Positions 26,597 to 35,620 of a stretch of 64,000 nucleotides of DNA are shown here, one piece after another (position 1 is the first letter of the stretch; each line of letters starts with the position of its first letter). Source of the stretch: Cellulomonas sp. 73-145 (GTDB lineage: Bacteria; Actinomycetota; Actinomycetes; Actinomycetales; Cellulomonadaceae); contig MKTI01000005.1 of the NCBI GenBank assembly GCA_001898185.1, positions 186,001-250,000 on the forward strand, given 5' to 3'. The position numbers were made by a program, and so were the translations under genes. The notes under the pieces were generated by a model. The model ran no database searches, was not told the origin of the DNA, and saw nothing but the letters and a program-made list of their open reading frames with translations.

Positions 26597-26853
26597 GGCC
26601 TGAGCACCTGGGTCCGCTCCCGCAGCTCCCGCTCGTCGATCTCTCCCCGGGCGTACCGCGCGCGGACGATCTCCAGCGCGGGGTCACGGTTCCCGTCCGG
26701 GCCCACGGATGCCTGCGCACGGCGCAGCGCGCGCAGCGCGACCGGGATCGCCGCCGCCCAGAACAGCAGGTACGCGGCCATGGACACCAGCCCCAGCGCG
26801 CGGGTGTCCCGGTCCGCCACCAGCCGGCCGCTGTGCTCGTAGAACGGGTGCAC
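26566..26853 (-). CDS. Small membrane protein with C-terminal SHOCT domain
   Basis: A 95-residue protein with one transmembrane segment (LGLVSMAAYLLFWAAAIPVAL, about residues 26-46) and a C-terminal SHOCT motif (DPALEIVRARYARGEIDERELRER), a short oligomerisation-type module of unknown role. GTG at 26853 follows GAGGAG by 5 bases and starts one base after the stop of the radical SAM gene, so they are co-translated. Its last 31 bases overlap the 3' end of the TetR gene on the other strand. Confidence 0.75.
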   Translation of the reverse strand: MHPFYEHSGRLVADRDTRALGLVSMAAYLLFWAAAIPVALRALRRAQASVGPDGNRDPALEIVRARYARGEIDERELRERTQVLRPQSVDGVRRR

Positions 26854-26854
26854 G

Positions 26855-28189
26855 TCAGCTCCTCTCAGCGGGCCGGGCACCGTCGAGCACCCGGCGTTCC
26901 GTCAGCGTCCGGGCCAGCCACCACACCGGGCCGCTGCGCCCGCGGGCCGGTCGGGCCCAGCCCCCGGCGGCCTGCCCCGCCGCGTCCCCGTGCTCGCGCA
27001 GCATCTGCGCCCACAACGGTTCGATCAGCCCGTACGTCACCGCGCGCTCGAGGTCGTGGAACACGTCGTAGCCGCGCGGCGTCAGCCGCCGCAGCCCGTC
27101 GTCCGACCTGACCAGCCCGGCGGCTCGGGGCACCGCCGTCAGACCGCGCACCGGTCCGGCGCCCACCAGGCCGTAGGCCGCCGTGAGGGTGGCCGGGTCG
27201 ACCGCGCCCGCGTACGCCTGCCAGAACGCCTCGTACGCCGCGCCGCCGAGCGCGCCGAGGTGGAAGCGCCGGGCGACGGGCACCCGGCCGGCGGCGACCG
27301 CCGCCTCGTACGCCGCCAGGCCGAAGTGGTTCACCAGCAGGTCCCTGCCGGTGACCGACGAGGCGCCGGCACCCATGCCGAGGAAACGGCGCCGGGTGAT
27401 CGACGTGTACGGCGGGCTGCCCAGGCGGTTGAACGTCCACACCGAGCGGCGCTCGTACCCGAGGCGACGGGCGAGCTCCGCCACCTGCGACAGCACGGCG
27501 TGCTCGCGGCGGCGGGCGTGCCGCGCGACACCGAACGGCGTGTACCCGAAGCGCATCAACGGGTACGTCGACACCTGGTCGGCACCGGTCTCGAAGCACC
27601 AGGCGACGTCGTCGAGGAACGCGCGGACAGCGGTCGCGGCGGCCGGCGACGACCCCGGCAGGGCGACGTCGACGATGAGGTCCACGTCGACCACGGCGAA
27701 GCGCCCGACGGCCGTCAGCACCGCCCGGCGGGAGGCGTCCGCGTCGTGCGGCCGACCCAGCCGCCGCAGCACCGGGTCGTGGAACGACTGCGCACCGATG
27801 CTGACCGCGTCGAACCCCGCGGCGGCCAGCGCGTCGAGCCGTGCGGGCGTGGCGTGCGTCGGCAGCACCTCGACGGCTCGGCGCCCCGCCGTCGGCACGC
27901 GCTCGACCAGGTCGGCCAGCACCTCGGGGAACAGCGTGGGCGTCCCGCCCCCGACGTACAGCGAGGTGAACGACCCGAACCGGGCGGTGTGCGCGTCGAC
28001 GACCGCGTCGACCTCCCGCCGGAGCGCCTCCAGGTACGGCATCGCAGGCACGTCGCCCAGCCGCACCTTGTCGTAGGGGCAGAACGGGCAGATGGACGAG
28101 CAGAACGGGACGTGCACGTAGGCGCCGGCCGGGGCGTCGAGCAGCCGCACCACGTCGGCGGCCCCCGCGAGCAGCGTCCCGACGGGCAT
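26855..28189 (-). CDS. Radical SAM protein of the coproporphyrinogen oxidase/HemW-like family
   Basis: A 444-residue radical SAM enzyme. The 4Fe-4S cysteines are Cys30, Cys34 and Cys37 in VPFCSSICPFCPYDK. SLYVGGGTPTLFP, SIGAQSFHDPVLRRLGRPHDA and VDLIVDVALPGSS match the HemN/HemW layout. It is not standard HemW: the C-terminus is long, and the region after residue 230 (YTSITRRRFLGMGAGASS) resembles a related clade of coproporphyrinogen-oxidase-like enzymes with unknown substrate. There are no haem genes nearby. It is translationally coupled to a small SHOCT membrane protein. Haem transfer or a specialised radical reaction are both possible. Confidence 0.83.
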   Translation of the reverse strand: MPVGTLLAGAADVVRLLDAPAGAYVHVPFCSSICPFCPYDKVRLGDVPAMPYLEALRREVDAVVDAHTARFGSFTSLYVGGGTPTLFPEVLADLVERVPTAGRRAVEVLPTHATPARLDALAAAGFDAVSIGAQSFHDPVLRRLGRPHDADASRRAVLTAVGRFAVVDVDLIVDVALPGSSPAAATAVRAFLDDVAWCFETGADQVSTYPLMRFGYTPFGVARHARRREHAVLSQVAELARRLGYERRSVWTFNRLGSPPYTSITRRRFLGMGAGASSVTGRDLLVNHFGLAAYEAAVAAGRVPVARRFHLGALGGAAYEAFWQAYAGAVDPATLTAAYGLVGAGPVRGLTAVPRAAGLVRSDDGLRRLTPRGYDVFHDLERAVTYGLIEPLWAQMLREHGDAAGQAAGGWARPARGRSGPVWWLARTLTERRVLDGARPAERS

Positions 28190-28242
28190 GGCACCCACCC
28201 CTCGCTCCCCGGACCGACCGACCACCGGGCCCGGGTCGCCCG

Positions 28243-29403
28243 TCAGGGCGCCCCGCGGTCGCCGGCCCGAGCCGCCCGACGGCGGCCCACGACCACCGCC
28301 GCTGCGGTCCCGCCGAGCAGCACCACACCGGCCACGAGGAAGGTCAGCGCGGGTCCCATGGTCCGGTTCCCGATCAGCACGACGGCGAGGAACGCGGCGC
28401 CGACCGCGCCGACCATCCACGCCCACAAGGGGTCGCGCAGGTAGGTGACCACGGCGGCGACGGCGAGGAGGCCGAGCAGCGCGGCCGCCACGGGCATCCC
28501 CCGACCGGCGGTGGTCGGGGCACCGATCACCGCCGCGACCAGCCCGAGCGCCACACCGAGCTGTCGGTGCGGCAGCCGACGCGACACCAGCCACGCCCAG
28601 ACCACCCCGTAGCCGAACAGCAGCAGGCCCCTCGTCAGGTCGGTCCGCGCGAAGTCGTAGGTGTCGCCCGGGCCCTCGAACCCCGGCGCCGGCCACACGG
28701 CGTCCGGGACCATCCCCATCAGAGCAGCGCCTGCACCGAACACCGCCAGCTCGGCCACCACGCTCGGCGCCACCAGGTGCACGGCGAGCATCAGGACGAG
28801 CGCGACGCCTGCGGCCACGACGCCGGACCACCGCGCCTCGCGGACCAGCAGCACGGTGGTGGCCGCCGCCAGGGCGACCGCGAGGGTGAGCACCACGCTC
28901 GCGGACCGCCGTCGCACGGCGTGCCGGGGGTCGGCGCCCGTCCGCTGCGGTCGCACGGGCCAGCCGACCAGCAGCCCGGCCACCGCCGCCAGCGCCGTGA
29001 GGCCGCCGGCGAGCAGCAGCTGCGTGCCGCGCGAGATCGTCGACCAGGACTGCTGCACCACCAGCGCGACGGCCGCCAGCACGAAGACGCTGCCGAGGTA
29101 CACGCCCGCCTCGAGCAGGCGACCGCGCCACGCGGGGGCCGGCTGGGCGACCGGCGCCGCGACCGATGCTGCACGTGGTGCGGCGGTGACCGTGGTCGGC
29201 ACCGCCGGTGCCACCACGGGCGAGGTGCCGGGCGGAGCGACCTCCGCACCGGCGATCGCGGTCAGCACCGCGTCCGCCTGGGCACGGCTCAGCGTGCCGT
29301 CGGCCACGAGGGCCGCGAGCGCCGCCTGCACCGGGCCGCGAGGGGGTGTGCCGCCGGACGGTTCGAGGGCCGGTCCGGCCGGGGGAACGGGTGTCGTCGT
29401 CAT
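28243..29403 (-). CDS. Polytopic membrane protein, DUF2157-like
   Basis: A 386-residue protein. A soluble N-terminus of about 115 residues includes a helical VQAALAALVADGTLSRAQADAVL segment, as in DUF2157-type proteins, and a proline/alanine/threonine linker. About ten hydrophobic helices follow. No catalytic motif is visible and the function is unknown. The ATG at 29403 has AGGGAG upstream. It ends 53 bases before the radical SAM start on the same strand, so the two may be one transcript. Confidence 0.7.
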   Translation of the reverse strand: MTTTPVPPAGPALEPSGGTPPRGPVQAALAALVADGTLSRAQADAVLTAIAGAEVAPPGTSPVVAPAVPTTVTAAPRAASVAAPVAQPAPAWRGRLLEAGVYLGSVFVLAAVALVVQQSWSTISRGTQLLLAGGLTALAAVAGLLVGWPVRPQRTGADPRHAVRRRSASVVLTLAVALAAATTVLLVREARWSGVVAAGVALVLMLAVHLVAPSVVAELAVFGAGAALMGMVPDAVWPAPGFEGPGDTYDFARTDLTRGLLLFGYGVVWAWLVSRRLPHRQLGVALGLVAAVIGAPTTAGRGMPVAAALLGLLAVAAVVTYLRDPLWAWMVGAVGAAFLAVVLIGNRTMGPALTFLVAGVVLLGGTAAAVVVGRRRAARAGDRGAP

Positions 29404-29485
29404 CGCTGACTCCCTGCTCACGCGCTGCGCGAGTCCTGCTCCCAGCGTCCTCCTGCCGGGCCGCGCTGCCAACCCGGTGACCACC

Positions 29486-29505
29486 CCGAGCGGGGCCGAG
29501 CGGGG
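29486..29505. repeat. Two tandem copies of a 10-base GC-rich unit after gatD
   Basis: CCGAGCGGGG occurs twice in direct succession immediately downstream of the gatD stop. It is too short to be more than a minor duplication, though it can fold locally and may lie in the 3' end of the murT-gatD transcript. Confidence 0.4.
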
Positions 29506-30219
29506 TCAGTACACCCGGCTCGCCGCCTCCGCGCGGGACCGCTCGACCAGCGGCTCGTCGATCGGCTCGAGCTGCGCCGGCTCACCACGTCGCGCCAGCG
29601 CCAGGGACAGCAGAGCATCGGCCAGCACGGGGTTCGCCGGCAGCAAGGGGCCGTGCAGGTAGGTGCCGATGGCGTTTCCCGTGCGGGCGCCCTCGGTGCC
29701 GTCCTCCCCGTTGTTCCCGTTGCCGCGCAGCACCTTTCCCAGCGGCTGCTGGTCGGCACCCAGCCGGGTGCGGCCACTGTGGTTCTCGAAGCCGTAGAGC
29801 GTGCCGAACGCCTCGGTCTGCACCGCCGCGTTGCCGATCAGGCGGCGGTCACCGCCGATGGTCTCCACGTCGAAGACGCCGATGCCGGCGATCTCCTCGC
29901 CCTCGTGGGTGCGGAACCGCCGGCCCAGCAGCTGGTACGTGCCGCACACCATGAGCATCGGCACGCCGTCGCGGACCAGCTGGTGCAGCCGGTCCCCCTT
30001 GCGCAGCACGTCGGCCTGGATGTCCGCCTGCGCGGAGTCCTGGCCGCCGCCGCCCAGCACCAGGTCGGTCTCGTCCGGGAGGTCGTCACCGATGCCGACG
30101 AAGTGCACCACCGGGTCGAGGCCGCGCCACCGGGCCCGCTGCAGCAGCGTCAGCCGGTTGCCGCGGTCCCCGTACGTGTTCATCTCGTCCGGGTACAGGT
30201 GCACCAGGTGCAGCGTCAT
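29506..30219 (-). CDS. gatD: Lipid II isoglutaminyl synthase, glutaminase subunit
   Basis: A 237-residue CobB/CobQ-like class I glutamine amidotransferase. It releases ammonia from glutamine for amidation of the D-glutamate residue of lipid II, together with MurT. The catalytic cysteine is Cys92 in MVCGTYQLLG and the histidine is His189 in GTYLHGPLLPANP, close to Cys94 and His189 of S. aureus GatD. The ATG overlaps the murT stop (ATGA at 30216-30219), matching the obligatory complex. The protein acts in the cytoplasm at the membrane. Confidence 0.93.
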   Translation of the reverse strand: MTLHLVHLYPDEMNTYGDRGNRLTLLQRARWRGLDPVVHFVGIGDDLPDETDLVLGGGGQDSAQADIQADVLRKGDRLHQLVRDGVPMLMVCGTYQLLGRRFRTHEGEEIAGIGVFDVETIGGDRRLIGNAAVQTEAFGTLYGFENHSGRTRLGADQQPLGKVLRGNGNNGEDGTEGARTGNAIGTYLHGPLLPANPVLADALLSLALARRGEPAQLEPIDEPLVERSRAEAASRVY

Positions 30220-31541
30220 CGTGCGGTCACCGTCCCCTTCACGGCCGACGCCGAGAGCATGGTGTGCAGCCGCAGCATGGCGGTGTAGGTGGAGAAGACC
30301 ACCGTCTCCCCCGGTGTTCCGGCGATGACCGCCACGGCCGCCTCCAGGTCCGGCTCGATGCGCCCGACGGGCACGTCGTCGTACCGCAGCCGCAGGGCCA
30401 TGTCGACCGCCCTGATCCCCGTGGTCATCGCCACCTCCCGCCCGGCCAGCGGCGAGAAGTCCACGTCCCACAGCCAGGACAGGTCCCGCCCGTCCGCGAC
30501 CAGGTCGTTCACGGCGACGACGACGGTCGTCCCCTCCCGCACGTACGAGGCCAGCCCCTGCCGGAAGCTCGCGGGGTTCTTGACCAGGTTCAGCTGGACG
30601 TGGGCGCCGCCCGGCAGCGTGTACACCTGGCCCCGCCCGAACGCGGGCCGCACGTCGGCCAGCTGGTCCACCAGCGTGCGCACCGGGACGTCCGGCAGCA
30701 GGGCGTGCACCAGCGCCAGCGCGGCGGCGCCGTTCTGGAAGTTGTGCTGACCGGTGACCTGCAGCCGCGCGTCGAGCTCCTGGTCACCCACCCGGTAGCG
30801 CGCGCGGTCGCCGTCGAACGCGAGCAGCTCGACCCCCGGCGCCGGCGGGACCGGAGCCGCCTCCTCGAGCTCACCCGTCACGGTGGCGGGCGCCATGTGC
30901 GTCGCCGCACCGGTTCCGGTGCGCACCAGCTCGTCGTCCCGCGGGAAGTACCGCAGCAGCTCCGGTGCCACCCCGAACCGCTCCACCTGGACACCCGTGG
31001 TCGGGGCGCCGGAGGACAGGCGGGGGTCGTCGCCGTTGACCACCACGCCGGTGCCCGCGGCGCGCATGGCGCTGGTGATCAGCCGCGCGACGGTGTCCAC
31101 CTCACCGAACCGGTCGAGCTGGTCGCGGCTGGCGTTCAGCGCGAGCACCCACGTCGGCGGGGCGGCAGCCGCCACCTGCGGGGCGTAGGCCTCGTCCAGC
31201 TCGAACACCGCGATGTCGAACGGCAGCCGGCCGGTCAGGTGCGCCTGCTGGCTGACGCTGCTGATGATGCCGCGCGTCATGTTGCTGCCGGTCGCGTTGG
31301 TCAGCACGCGCAGCCCGTTGGCCCGCAGCACCTCGACCACCATCTTGGTGGTGGTGGTCTTGCCGTTGGTCCCGGTCACCATCACCACGCCACGCGGCAG
31401 CTGACCGAGCACCGCGGCCAGGTATCCCGGCACCAGCCGCTCGACCACCCGGCCCGGCATCGCCTGCCCCGCGCTGCGTCCGCGCAGCCGCACCGCGGCG
31501 GCGACCGCCTTGCCGGTCAGTGTGCCGAGAAGCCTTCGCAC
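30216..31541 (-). CDS. murT: Lipid II isoglutaminyl synthase, Mur-ligase subunit
   Basis: A 441-residue Mur ligase homologue that, with GatD, converts D-iso-glutamate of peptidoglycan stem peptides to D-isoglutamine. The ATP-binding loop is GTNGKTT (57-63). It is followed by the central-domain DIAVFELDEAY segment and a C-terminal DUF1727 domain with NDLVADGRDLSWLWDVDF. The zinc ribbon described in S. aureus and S. pneumoniae MurT needs four cysteines, but this protein contains none. The corresponding region (about residues 185-255) is instead rich in Ala, Pro and Thr. The GTG at 31541 starts it. The operon order murT-gatD is standard. Confidence 0.92.
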   Translation of the reverse strand: MRRLLGTLTGKAVAAAVRLRGRSAGQAMPGRVVERLVPGYLAAVLGQLPRGVVMVTGTNGKTTTTKMVVEVLRANGLRVLTNATGSNMTRGIISSVSQQAHLTGRLPFDIAVFELDEAYAPQVAAAAPPTWVLALNASRDQLDRFGEVDTVARLITSAMRAAGTGVVVNGDDPRLSSGAPTTGVQVERFGVAPELLRYFPRDDELVRTGTGAATHMAPATVTGELEEAAPVPPAPGVELLAFDGDRARYRVGDQELDARLQVTGQHNFQNGAAALALVHALLPDVPVRTLVDQLADVRPAFGRGQVYTLPGGAHVQLNLVKNPASFRQGLASYVREGTTVVVAVNDLVADGRDLSWLWDVDFSPLAGREVAMTTGIRAVDMALRLRYDDVPVGRIEPDLEAAVAVIAGTPGETVVFSTYTAMLRLHTMLSASAVKGTVTAR

Positions 31542-31692
31542 GCGTTCTGCCCTCTGCTCGACGAACCCGGGTTCCCCTGCGGGCGCCCCGACCTTACCCG
31601 GCACCGACCGGACGACGCCCGCCGCCGCCCTGCCCGGCGGGTGCGCCCGCTCCCGCCCGGACGGTCCGCGGGCCCGCGACCAGGGGATCTGC

Positions 31693-32187
31693 TCACGGCT
31701 CGCGACGCTCGCGCAGCCGGTGGTACGTCCGGTCCCGGTAGACCAGGGGGTGCCGATCCCCACGGTCGGAGGCCTGCTGCGCGAGCACCGCCACCAGGTA
31801 GCTGCTGCCCACCGGCGCGCGCTGCACCACCTCGCCCTGGATCCAGGCCACGGCGCCCTCGACCACCGGCTCGCCGGTCGGCAGCAGGCGCCAGCCGCCG
31901 TCGGCGAACCGGTCGATGCCGTGCCGGGCGAACCGCGCCGCGAGCTCGTGCTGGTCGTCGGCGAGGAAGCTGACGGCCAGCGTCCGCGCGGCCTGCACCG
32001 CCGGCCACGACGACGACGTCGAGGCGATCGAGAACGCCAGGATCGGCGGTTCGGCAGAGACCGAGATCACCGAGGTGACGGTCAGCCCCACCAAGGCACC
32101 GTCCGGTCCCCGCAGCCCGACCACGGCCACGCCTGCAGGGTGCCCGCGGAACAGGTCCTTGAACCGCCCGGTCTCCAGGGGGCTCAC
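31693..32187 (-). CDS. Flavin reductase-like (FMN-binding split barrel) protein
   Basis: A 164-residue flavin reductase-domain protein. Typical segments are FRGHPAGVAVVGL near the N-terminus, GLTVTSVISVSAEPPILAFSI (flavin-binding loop) and LAVSFLADDQHELAARFA. Family members supply reduced FMN or FAD to a partner oxygenase, or reduce other substrates. No monooxygenase partner is adjacent, although the LLM enzyme at 11543 is of a flavin-using superfamily. The start is GTG at 32187 with GGAGG about 8 bases upstream. Confidence 0.83.
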   Translation of the reverse strand: MSPLETGRFKDLFRGHPAGVAVVGLRGPDGALVGLTVTSVISVSAEPPILAFSIASTSSSWPAVQAARTLAVSFLADDQHELAARFARHGIDRFADGGWRLLPTGEPVVEGAVAWIQGEVVQRAPVGSSYLVAVLAQQASDRGDRHPLVYRDRTYHRLRERREP

Positions 32188-32293
32188 GCCCGCCGCCTCC
32201 GTCCGTCGATCGTCTCGCAGGTCACCGTACGTCCGGGCGCGTCCGGCACGCCGGGCCGTCCGGATGCCGCGCCGACCGCCGAGCGAGCCCCGC

Positions 32294-33202
32294 TCAGGCG
32301 AACCGGACGATCGACAGCACCCCGGCCACCAGGCAGTACACGGCGAACGGCGTGAGCGTCCTCGTCTTGAACCACCGCTGCAGGAACGTGGCTGCCGCGA
32401 GCGCCGCCACGAACGCCGCCCCGGCGCCGGCCAGGCTCTGCGCCCGGATGCCCTCGCCGAGCGGTCCCATCAGGTCCGGCACCTTGAGGACGCCGGCCGC
32501 GAGGATGATCGGCGTCGCCAGCAGGAAGGCGAACCGCACGGCCTCCTCGTGCGTCAGCCCGCGCAGCAGACCGCCCGCCATGGTGATGCCGGACCGGCTG
32601 ATGCCCGCCAGCAGCGCGCCGCTCTGCAGCAGGCCGATCACCCCGGCGTCCCGCACGCTCACCTGCTGCGTCATCGCGACGTCCAGACCCGGCACGGGGC
32701 CCTCGGCGTCGACCGCGTCCGGTGCCGGGCGGTGCCTCGGCGCCCGCCGGCGCAGCCGCTCGGCGGCGAACAGGACCAGGCCGTTCAGGGTCAGGAACAC
32801 GGCAGCGAACAGCGGCTTGGCGAACAGCGTGCGCAGCGGGTGCTCCAGCACCAGGCCGAGGAGCCCCGCCGGGATGGTGCTGACCACGATCAGCCAGGCC
32901 AGCCGCTCGTGCGTGGTCTCGATGCGACGGTGCACCAGCGAGGTGAAGAACCCGCGGACGATGCCGACCCAGTCCCGCCAGAACAGGGCGACGAGCGCGA
33001 GGGCGGTCGCCACGTGCAGCGCCACGATGAACGCCAGGTAGGGCGACTCGGCCTTCGACTGGTCCGTCACCAGCGCCGTCCAGCTTCCCCCGATCCACGC
33101 CGGCACCAGGATCGAGTGACCCAGGCTCGAGATGGGGAACAGCTCGGTCACGCCCTGCAGCAGCCCGATGACGACGGCCTGGAAGTAGCTGATGTGGTCC
33201 AC
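32294..33202 (-). CDS. uppP: Undecaprenyl-diphosphate phosphatase
   Basis: A 302-residue integral membrane phosphatase (BacA family). It recycles undecaprenyl diphosphate for cell-wall synthesis and can give bacitracin resistance. The catalytic N-terminal motif is QGVTELFPISSLGH (residues 16-29), including Glu20, the SS pair and His29, and the second motif is GISRSG. The usual threonine before GH is a leucine here. The loop between the two halves (RRRAPRHRPAPDAVDAEGP region) is longer than in E. coli. It starts at GTG 33202. It lies near murT-gatD on the same strand but is not obviously in the same operon. Confidence 0.92.
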   Translation of the reverse strand: MDHISYFQAVVIGLLQGVTELFPISSLGHSILVPAWIGGSWTALVTDQSKAESPYLAFIVALHVATALALVALFWRDWVGIVRGFFTSLVHRRIETTHERLAWLIVVSTIPAGLLGLVLEHPLRTLFAKPLFAAVFLTLNGLVLFAAERLRRRAPRHRPAPDAVDAEGPVPGLDVAMTQQVSVRDAGVIGLLQSGALLAGISRSGITMAGGLLRGLTHEEAVRFAFLLATPIILAAGVLKVPDLMGPLGEGIRAQSLAGAGAAFVAALAAATFLQRWFKTRTLTPFAVYCLVAGVLSIVRFA

Positions 33203-33467
33203 GCGCGGAGTCTAGGTGCCGGGTCTGAGGCTCCTGTCGGGGCGCGAGGAGCCGGCTGGGCACGTCCGGCGCAGGTGTTGCGCCGACCATGTGCAGGCGC
33301 ACGACGGCCTCCACGTGCGGCGCCTGGCCCCGGGCCGTCCGTTCGGGGCAGTATCGGCACCGGTCGTCCGTGCTCCGTCAGGCCGCCGCACCGTCGCCGC
33401 GGGAGCCGGCCGGTCGACCGACGCGCTCGCCGGCACCGTCCGGTGACCTACCCGCACAGGAGCGGAC

Positions 33468-34583
33468 ATGAAGATGGGTTTCCGCTGGTACGGCGAGGGG
33501 AACGACACCGTCTCCCTCGACGACATCCGCCAGATCCCCGGCGTGCAGACCGTCGTCTGGTCGCTGCACCACAAGCAGGCCGGCGAGGTCTGGGAGGAGG
33601 CGGAGATCGCGGCGGAGATCGCGACGATCACCGGGCTGACCGACGAGCACCGTTCCCGCGGGGTCACCAAGACGCTCGACGCGGAGGTCGTCGAGTCGGT
33701 CAACGTGCACGAGTCGATCAAGCTCGGCACCACCGTCCTGGGCATGAGCCGCGACGAGGCGATCGCGAACTACGTCACGACGATCGAGCGCCTGGGCCGG
33801 GCCGGCGTGAAGGTCGTCTGCTACAACTTCATGCCCGTCTTCGACTGGCTGCGCACCGACCTGTTCCACCCGCTGCCGGACGGGTCCACCGCCCTGTTCT
33901 ACGACCAGAAGGTCGTCGACGGGCTGACCCCGGAGAAGCTGATCGCCGACATGGCGGCCGGCACGGGCGCCCTGACGATGCCCGGCTGGGAGCCCGAGCG
34001 CCTCGCGCACTTCGCGGAGCTGAACGAGGCCTACCAGGGCGTGACCCACGGGGACATGTACGCGCACTACAAGTACTTCCTCGACGCGGTGATCCCCACC
34101 TGCGAGGAGTACGACGTCAAGCTCGGCGTCCACCCGGACGACCCGGCCTTCGACCTGTTCGGCTGGCCGCGCGTGGTCTCCACCAAGGACGACCTGGCAA
34201 CCGTGCTGTCCCTGAACGACAGCGTCTACAACGGTCTGACGCTGTGCCTCGGCAGCTTCTCGTCGAATCCCGAGGCCGCCGCCGTGGACGCGGTGCGCAC
34301 GTTCATGGACCGGATCCACTTCACGCACGTCCGCAACATCAAGCACCTGCCCGGCGGCAGCTTCACCGAGGTCGGCCACCGCGCGTCCGAGGGCTCCGTC
34401 GACACGATCGGGATCATGAAGGCCTACGCCGAGGCGGGCTTCACCGGCTACGTGCGGCCCGACCACGGTCGGCACCTGTGGGACGAGAACACGACCCGTC
34501 GGCCGCGGCCGGGCTACGGCCTGTACGACAGGGCGCTGGGCACCCAGTACCTGCTCGGCCTCTGGGACGCCTTCCGCTCCTGA
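33468..34583 (+). CDS. uxuA: Mannonate dehydratase
   Basis: A 371-residue UxuA-type TIM-barrel enzyme that dehydrates D-mannonate to 2-keto-3-deoxy-D-gluconate in glucuronate degradation. Diagnostic segments are FRWYGEGNDTVSL, VQTVVWSLHH, CYNFMPVFDWLRTDL, the metal-binding KLGVHPDDP and FTHVRNIKH, and YVRPDHGRHLW. CAGGAG lies six bases before the ATG. The 265-base region upstream, shared with divergent uppP, holds no gene and no promoter I could assign. The other glucuronate-pathway genes are not in the window, so this looks like an isolated unit. Confidence 0.92.
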   Translation: MKMGFRWYGEGNDTVSLDDIRQIPGVQTVVWSLHHKQAGEVWEEAEIAAEIATITGLTDEHRSRGVTKTLDAEVVESVNVHESIKLGTTVLGMSRDEAIANYVTTIERLGRAGVKVVCYNFMPVFDWLRTDLFHPLPDGSTALFYDQKVVDGLTPEKLIADMAAGTGALTMPGWEPERLAHFAELNEAYQGVTHGDMYAHYKYFLDAVIPTCEEYDVKLGVHPDDPAFDLFGWPRVVSTKDDLATVLSLNDSVYNGLTLCLGSFSSNPEAAAVDAVRTFMDRIHFTHVRNIKHLPGGSFTEVGHRASEGSVDTIGIMKAYAEAGFTGYVRPDHGRHLWDENTTRRPRPGYGLYDRALGTQYLLGLWDAFRS

Positions 34584-34595
34584 CTGCCGGCGGCG

Positions 34596-35519
34596 CTACC
34601 GGGAGGCGACACCGGTCGGACCGGCCGGGCGGTTCTCCAGCTCCGCGGTGAAGGCCGTGGCGGCCCACGAGGCGAGCAGCCGCAGGCCGTCGTCGGACGC
34701 CGAGCCCGGCGCGGCGGTGTAGACGTTCAGCTGCAGACCCGGGTCGGCGGGTAGGACCAGCACCTCGTAGTCCAGCTCGAGGCGGCCGACGGCCGGGTGC
34801 TGGAACACCTTGCTGCCGGACCGGTTGTGCCGCACGTCGTGCGACGCCCACAGGCGCCGGAAGTCCTCGCTGCGGGTGGACAGCTCCCCGACCAGGTCGG
34901 TCAGTCGTCGGTCGTAGGGGTTGCGGCCGGCCTCGGCGCGCAGGCTGGCGACGGCGTCGTGCGCCAGCTGCTCGAGCCTGTCCCCGGAGAACGCCGCGGC
35001 GGCGGCCGGGTCGAGGAACTGGAAGCGGGCGACGTTCACCGGGTGTCCCGGACCGTGGGTCGGCGAGTCGTAGAGCGGCGCGTACAGCGCGCGGCCGAGC
35101 AGGTTGGCGCCCAGCACGTCGAGCACGCCGTTGCGGACGAACGCCGGTGAGTCGATCACCTCGAGGATGCGAGCCACCTCGGGGCGCACTGCGGGCGCCG
35201 GTGCCCGGCGGGCGCGGGAGCGAGCGGCACCGGAGGCGTTGGCCGCCCGCGCCAGGTCGAGCAGGTGGCCGCGCTCGGCGTCGTCGAGCTGCAGGGCCTG
35301 CGCGAGGGACTCCAGCACCTCGTCCGACACGCCGGCCAGGTATCCCCGGTCCATCCGCGTGTAGTAGTCGATGCTCACGCCGGCGAGCATCGCGACCTCC
35401 TCGCGCCGGAGCCCGGGCACGCGCCGGGTGCGCCCGTACGCCGGCAGGTTCGCCTGCTGCGGCGAGATCCGGGCCCGGCGGCTTCTGAGGAACTCCCGGG
35501 TCTCGGCTCTCAGGTCCAT
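34596..35519 (-). CDS. XRE-type regulator with MmyB-like ligand domain
   Basis: A 307-residue regulator. Residues 35-75 form an XRE helix-turn-helix (LRREEVAMLAGVSIDYYTRMDRGYLAGVSDEVLESLAQAL). Residues 108-290 match the MmyB-like PAS-type domain, with NGVLDVLGANLLGRALYAPL and DVRHNRSGSKVFQHPAVGRLELDYEVL. This architecture is common in actinobacteria, often divergent from oxidoreductases or exporters it controls. Here it is divergent from a DHA2 exporter (101-base gap), the likely target. It converges on uxuA with only 12 bases between stops. Confidence 0.9.
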   Translation of the reverse strand: MDLRAETREFLRSRRARISPQQANLPAYGRTRRVPGLRREEVAMLAGVSIDYYTRMDRGYLAGVSDEVLESLAQALQLDDAERGHLLDLARAANASGAARSRARRAPAPAVRPEVARILEVIDSPAFVRNGVLDVLGANLLGRALYAPLYDSPTHGPGHPVNVARFQFLDPAAAAAFSGDRLEQLAHDAVASLRAEAGRNPYDRRLTDLVGELSTRSEDFRRLWASHDVRHNRSGSKVFQHPAVGRLELDYEVLVLPADPGLQLNVYTAAPGSASDDGLRLLASWAATAFTAELENRPAGPTGVASR

Positions 35520-35620
35520 GGGCCGACGGTACGGTCCGCCCGGACCGGCTGGGAGGTACGGGCGTTACCCGGAACGGCCCGCCGTCCCCCGCCGTGCGGG
35601 GCCGTCGTTGCCTTGGCGCC

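Noticed and set aside
33203-33467. Possible promoter or operator upstream of uxuA
   Set aside because: The 265-base region was inspected for the ACGATCCCA motif and for -35/-10 pairs. Neither was convincing, so nothing is annotated.
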